Below are positions 22,201 to 22,505 of a DNA stretch of 22,505 bases, one piece after another. This stretch comes from Phoronis australis (Eukaryota > Phoronida > Phoronidae): the NCBI GenBank assembly GCA_002633005.1, contig NMRA01000032.1, positions 1,271,692-1,294,196 on the forward strand, given 5' to 3'. The notes beneath the pieces were generated by a model. The model made no database searches. It saw only the letters and a list, made by a program, of their open reading frames with translations, and had not been told where the DNA came from. Position 1 is the first letter of the stretch. The number at the start of each line of letters is the position of its first letter. Made by a program: the position numbers and the translations under genes.

Positions 22201-22505
22201 GTCTGTAGTTGCTGCATACAAAACGTTGCTTTCTAGTTCTGGTCAAAGTTTACAACAACTCTATCCCATACAACAATCCCAAAAATACGTTTTTCGGCCA
22301 TAAAAGCGATAATGTCCCGTTAAGTTGGGAAGCCACATGGCAAGATGGCTGACCTGATTCAAACGTGGTGTTCTCGACAGTCATACTCCATGTGCTCTGG
22401 CGCCGCTCCTTCACCACCTTGACGGAGAACTCGTAGACAGTGTTGGCTCGCAGATTATCAAGGTGCGCGTTCAGATGTGTAGTGTTGTAGTACTTGTACC
22501 TACGG
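7164..22505 (-). CDS. NEO1: Neogenin/DCC/Frazzled-family netrin receptor, 3' half of gene (12 exons, 5' part outside window)
   Basis: This is a single-pass membrane receptor for netrins (and, for neogenin, RGM ligands) that steers axon and cell migration. Joining minus-strand exons 22505-22354, 21981-21880, 19751-19557, 18761-18666, 18190-17992, 17186-16936, 15547-15443, 14754-14602, 12902-12828, 10928-10773, 9181-9018 and 7262-7164 gives one open frame of about 581 residues with GT-AG borders throughout. The order matches the family: end of FNIII-5, FNIII-6, transmembrane helix, then a cytoplasmic tail with P1 (PPDLWIHHE), P2 (HPLKSFSVPGPPSG) and P3 (EMANLEGLMKDLNAIT). The cytoplasmic tail is about 347 residues, slightly longer than I recall for vertebrate members. 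The tail resembles neogenin more than DCC, but an invertebrate gene is probably co-orthologous to both. The Ig domains and FNIII 1-4 should lie to the right of 22505. The identification rests on recalled family sequence, not a database search. Confidence 0.95.
9018..9181 (-). CDS. NEO1: Receptor exon: cytoplasmic linker between P2 and P3
   Basis: The exon is 164 bases, entering in phase 1 and leaving in phase 0, with acceptor CTTGCTTTGTAG and donor ACAG|GTGGGA. It encodes KPQPPLMSPYRKASSSSSQG, then VPPSGAVQSKPPLPVVMPRA and PDVTMQGKEEMEIQ. KPPLPVVMPRAPDV matches RPPMPVVVPSAPEV of vertebrate neogenin just before P3. Unlike most cytoplasmic exons it is not symmetric, so skipping it would shift the frame into the last exon and destroy P3. 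Two plus-strand open frames over the same bases are shadows. Confidence 0.94.
10085..10376 (+). mobile_element. tRNA-derived SINE in a receptor intron
   Basis: A pol III promoter is visible: A box TGGCCTAGTGGGTCGAG (10101-10117) and B box GTGTTCAAATTCC (10143-10155), spaced as in a tRNA. A body of about 200 bases follows, then an AT-rich tail with repeated TTGTAATT. TGTAATT occurs at 10078-10084 and again at 10348-10354 and 10370-10376, fitting a short target-site duplication or tail repeats. It lies in the intron 9182-10772, antisense to the receptor. I cannot assign a named SINE family. The central domain includes CCTGGCTGAGTGGCCTG. Confidence 0.75.
10773..10928 (-). CDS. NEO1: Receptor exon: cytoplasmic P2 Pro-rich region
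   Basis: The exon is 156 bases, phase 1 to phase 1, with acceptor CCCTTTACAG and donor ATTG|GTAGGA. It encodes PQSPAEEKYCGSPASTLGSD, then KGPRPVHPLKSFSVPGPPSG and SVPTTPTPKHI. RPVHPLKSFSVPGPP matches the neogenin segment around HPLKSFAVPAIPPPGPP and is the P2 motif. In DCC the equivalent PxxP motifs bind the SH3 domains of Nck and other adaptors. The pyrimidine tract before its acceptor is built from tandem CCTTTAA heptamers (10941-10961). The intron to its right (10929-12827) contains the inverted repeats and the minisatellite. Confidence 0.93.
11244..11585. repeat. 342-base intronic segment bounded by 11-base inverted repeats
   Basis: ACGTTCTCACT at 11244-11254 is mirrored by AGTGAGAACGT at 11575-11585. 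A diverged direct copy of the left end (ACGTTCTCCTTTAATGAC) sits at 11162-11179. Two copies of a 21-base motif (AAAATG-T/A-CAAAAA...) lie inside at 11374 and 11482. It may be a decayed non-autonomous DNA transposon, but no target-site duplication is seen. Confidence 0.35.
11252..11283. repeat. Near-perfect palindrome able to form a 14-bp stem
   Basis: ACTTGATGA (11252-11260) pairs with TCATCAAGT (11275-11283), and CTCGA (11264-11268) pairs with TCGAG (11270-11274). CCC bulges on one side. The loop is a single base, so a DNA cruciform or palindromic protein site is more likely than an RNA hairpin. Confidence 0.7.
12365..12822. repeat. Minisatellite of ~82-92-base units next to a splice donor
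   Basis: The marker TAACAGTTGCT or a close variant recurs at 12429, 12511, 12603, 12693 and 12779, giving periods of 82, 92, 90 and 86 bases. Each unit continues with a GCAGACGTGTTATGAGCA-type stretch and then CTATAGATCATTTCTACTGCC. A more diverged unit starts near 12365. The last unit ends about 4 bases from the donor GT (12826-12827) of the 75-base receptor exon. Confidence 0.85.
12828..12902 (-). CDS. NEO1: Receptor exon: 75-base cytoplasmic microexon-like segment
   Basis: The exon is 75 bases (25 codons), phase 1 to phase 1, with acceptor TGTTGTTACAG and donor ATAA|GTAAGC. It encodes APSDDSLDRMGTIKRCPPQF and AEPI, joining SS-E upstream and R-PQSP downstream. Support comes from the perfect phase fit on both sides, the strong splice sites and the higher GC of the segment. 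Family conservation here is weak. A minisatellite array lies immediately beyond the donor, within the start of the next intron. Skipping this exon would keep the frame, so it may be an optional cassette. Confidence 0.82.
   Translation of the reverse strand, partial: RPPPMTRLIAWEPSRDALRSLLSQ
14602..14754 (-). CDS. NEO1: Receptor exon: cytoplasmic linker between P1 and P2
   Basis: The exon is 153 bases, phase 1 to phase 1. The acceptor TTGCAG is preceded by a branch-like CTAAT, and the donor is TCTG|GTAAAT. It encodes IATATAIPNGHILSDTQQGR, then SAYPRPPFTSANLYSATPR and VQGAENSLPSS. The region is poorly conserved in the family and I see no named motif, but the phases match both neighbours exactly. 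The PRPPF run could bind an SH3 or EVH1 domain, which is speculation. The intron to its left (12903-14601, 1699 bases) is AT-rich and I find no exon, RNA gene or named repeat in it. Confidence 0.88.
15443..15547 (-). CDS. NEO1: Receptor exon: cytoplasmic Ser-rich and MFPVDSQP segment
   Basis: The exon is 105 bases, phase 1 to phase 1, with acceptor TCCTTGCACACAG and donor CACC|GTAAGT. It encodes DSAYSSHSSQDDDRYPRRHR followed by AKPIMFPVDSQPLH. The latter aligns with the KMMMPFDSQP segment of vertebrate neogenin, so the placement between P1 and P2 is secure. It is locally GC-rich compared with its introns. The intron before it (15548-16935, 1388 bases) contains the long open frame discussed in findings. 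The intron after it (14755-15442, 688 bases) is AT-rich with nothing recognised. Confidence 0.92.
16936..17186 (-). CDS. NEO1: Receptor exon: cytoplasmic P1 motif
   Basis: The exon is 251 bases, entering after 2 bases of a codon and leaving in phase 1. Its acceptor is TTTCTTCCAG and its donor CTCA|GTAAGT. It encodes NNGSNYKVGNSKNKPGKHG, then the P1 block KDINPPDLWIHHEQIEMK (about 17072-17130), and ends with DRRRNSFL. P1 is among the most conserved cytoplasmic motifs of DCC, neogenin, Frazzled and UNC-40, and in DCC it mediates partner binding, including to UNC5. RRNS near the end matches neogenin RRNSY and fits a basophilic kinase site, which is an inference. The reading frame stays open far past the donor into the intron; see findings. 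Confidence 0.95.
17207..17250. repeat. Two tandem 22-base units just upstream of the P1 exon acceptor
   Basis: AGTGGTCACGTAGGGGCAAC plus AG at 17207-17228 is repeated at 17229-17250 with one C/T change. On the receptor strand the units are pyrimidine-rich and lie 20-64 bases upstream of the exon, where a branch point would be. Confidence 0.85.
17992..18190 (-). CDS. NEO1: Receptor exon: transmembrane helix and start of cytoplasmic tail
   Basis: The exon is 199 bases, entering in phase 1 and leaving in phase 2, with acceptor TGAATGTTGCAG and donor CACG|GTAAGA. It encodes a Gly/Asp/Ser-rich ectodomain end, then a hydrophobic run of about 23 residues (WIIIAVVAGVLVIAIIVFVG is its core, 18104-18033), then the basic stop-transfer segment CRRHYSADSSKRQAR. 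Small residues inside the helix (AVVAG) could serve helix packing, and the family is cut by gamma-secretase after shedding. This is the only strong transmembrane segment found and it fixes the topology: everything to the left is cytoplasmic. Confidence 0.95.
18666..18761 (-). CDS. NEO1: Receptor exon: extracellular juxtamembrane linker
   Basis: The exon is 96 bases (32 codons), phase 1 to phase 1. The acceptor follows a strong pyrimidine tract (TTCTTGTTCATTGTTTCAG) and the donor is GAAG|GTAAGT. It encodes a flexible Gly/Pro/Lys-rich stretch (DGTGGGPIHTPSG, then NKPNGKPPKYNPEGTE). It sits between the last FNIII domain and the membrane helix, where vertebrate members have a variable linker and where shedding cleavage occurs. 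I see no domain in it. Its symmetric phases mean skipping would shorten the linker without a frameshift. The next intron (18191-18665, 475 bases) is AT-rich with nothing recognisable. Confidence 0.88.
19557..19751 (-). CDS. NEO1: Receptor exon: second half of fibronectin III domain 6
   Basis: The exon is 195 bases, phase 1 to phase 1, with acceptor CTTTTGTAG and donor AGAG|GTAACT. It encodes GYVIIYTTDN, then HWAVEAVLGNKLNKVIHSL, TPDTTYYFKMNARNAKGYG and PYSATVIYRTPR. These supply the conserved Tyr of strand C, the Leu before the E-F loop and the Y-F-x-M-x-A-R-N-x-x-G pattern of strand F, so the domain looks intact. In neogenin the last two FNIII domains bind RGM and contribute to netrin binding. 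By inference this domain is a ligand-binding part of the ectodomain. The following intron (18762-19556, 795 bases) shows no feature I can name. Confidence 0.95.
19805..20345. repeat. Degenerate short repeats with ~40-base spacing
   Basis: Variants of GGTATTCCAAG recur (GATATTCTAAGG, GATATTCCAAT, GGTATTCCATA, ATACCCCAAG, GTATCCCAATG, TTGTTCCAAGA, GGTATCCCAAGG). The first few are spaced about 40 bases apart. The pattern is decayed and its borders are approximate. Confidence 0.35.
20006..20021 (+). promoter_or_regulatory. CTCF-like motif in a receptor intron
   Basis: TCTACAGGGGGCGCTG matches the core of the CTCF consensus (CCASYAGRKGGCRS), and all of AGGGGGCGCT is present. It lies in the 2.1-kb intron 19752-21879 in otherwise AT-rich DNA. 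The short palindrome AGAACCAAG/CTTGGTTCT (19984-20008) overlaps its left side. A match of this length can arise by chance. Confidence 0.4.
21880..21981 (-). CDS. NEO1: Receptor exon: first half of fibronectin III domain 6
   Basis: The exon is 102 bases, phase 1 to phase 1. It begins after an acceptor reading CACATTACAG and ends at donor ACAG|GTAGGT. It encodes APQSAPRDVTPVSHG followed by VQLNWQPPRNANGQVT. The NWQPP segment carries the conserved Trp of the FNIII B strand, and NGQVTG leads into the C strand, which continues in the next exon with GYVIIY. Splitting an FNIII domain over two exons is usual in this family. The long intron after it (19752-21879, 2128 bases) holds a CTCF-like motif and degenerate short repeats, described separately. 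Confidence 0.95.
22354..22505 (-). CDS. NEO1: Receptor exon: end of fibronectin III domain 5 (cut by window edge)
   Basis: The minus strand reads RRYKYYNTT, then LRANTVYEFSVKVVKERR and STWSMTVENTTFES. These are the last strands of an FNIII domain, including the Leu and the Y-F alternation typical of its E and F strands. Vertebrate neogenin has a closely similar stretch before its sixth FNIII domain. The donor is TCAG|GTCAGC at 22353-22352, leaving phase 1. The right border is uncertain: the bases read as TAG followed by GTACAAG at 22502-22494, so a splice acceptor could sit 5-6 bases inside the window edge, or the exon may continue beyond it. The next intron (21982-22353, 372 bases) shows nothing notable. 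Confidence 0.9.

Overview
The window is eukaryotic nuclear DNA, AT-rich (roughly 60% A+T by eye), with GT-AG introns and one single-base N. The main content is the 3' half of a large minus-strand gene for a netrin/RGM receptor of the neogenin/DCC/Frazzled/UNC-40 family. The protein matches vertebrate neogenin over most of its length but differs at many positions and ends in NEFEC, which vertebrate neogenin lacks. With the tRNA-derived SINE, the medium-length introns and what looks like unmerged allelic sequence, this suggests an outbred (perhaps marine) invertebrate bilaterian. I cannot name the phylum.

Layout, in transcription order of the big gene (right to left). Twelve exons lie between 22505 and 7164 on the minus strand. 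They encode the end of fibronectin III domain 5 (22354-22505, cut by the window edge), FNIII domain 6 (21880-21981 and 19557-19751), a Gly-rich juxtamembrane linker (18666-18761), the transmembrane helix (17992-18190), the P1 motif exon (16936-17186), a run of small cytoplasmic exons (15443-15547, 14602-14754, 12828-12902), the Pro-rich P2 region (10773-10928), a linker (9018-9181) and the P3 exon with the stop codon (7164-7262). All eleven splice junctions join in frame with GT-AG borders, giving about 581 residues, of which about 347 are cytoplasmic. The introns hold a tRNA-derived SINE (10085-10376), a minisatellite of 82-92-base units that runs up to a splice donor (about 12365-12822), short inverted repeats (11244-11585) and a CTCF-like motif (20006-20021).

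Downstream of the receptor stop, 4037-7163 is AT-rich 3' UTR or flank with several possible poly(A) signals. To its left are two nearly identical copies, about 835 bases each, of one segment (2366-3199 and 3201-4036), separated by the single N. This looks like an unmerged overlap between two contigs or alleles rather than a real tandem duplication. At the left end a small two-exon minus-strand gene (303-928) encodes a 163-residue basic protein that I do not recognise, with a perfect CRE (TGACGTCA) 36 bases upstream of its ATG.

The two genes share an orientation but show no functional link. I see no prokaryotic, CRISPR, viral or toxin content. The most useful leads are the duplication at the N, a stop-free reading frame running about 250 codons into the intron after the P1 exon, the unrecognised 163-residue protein, and the many phase 1-1 (skippable) cytoplasmic exons.
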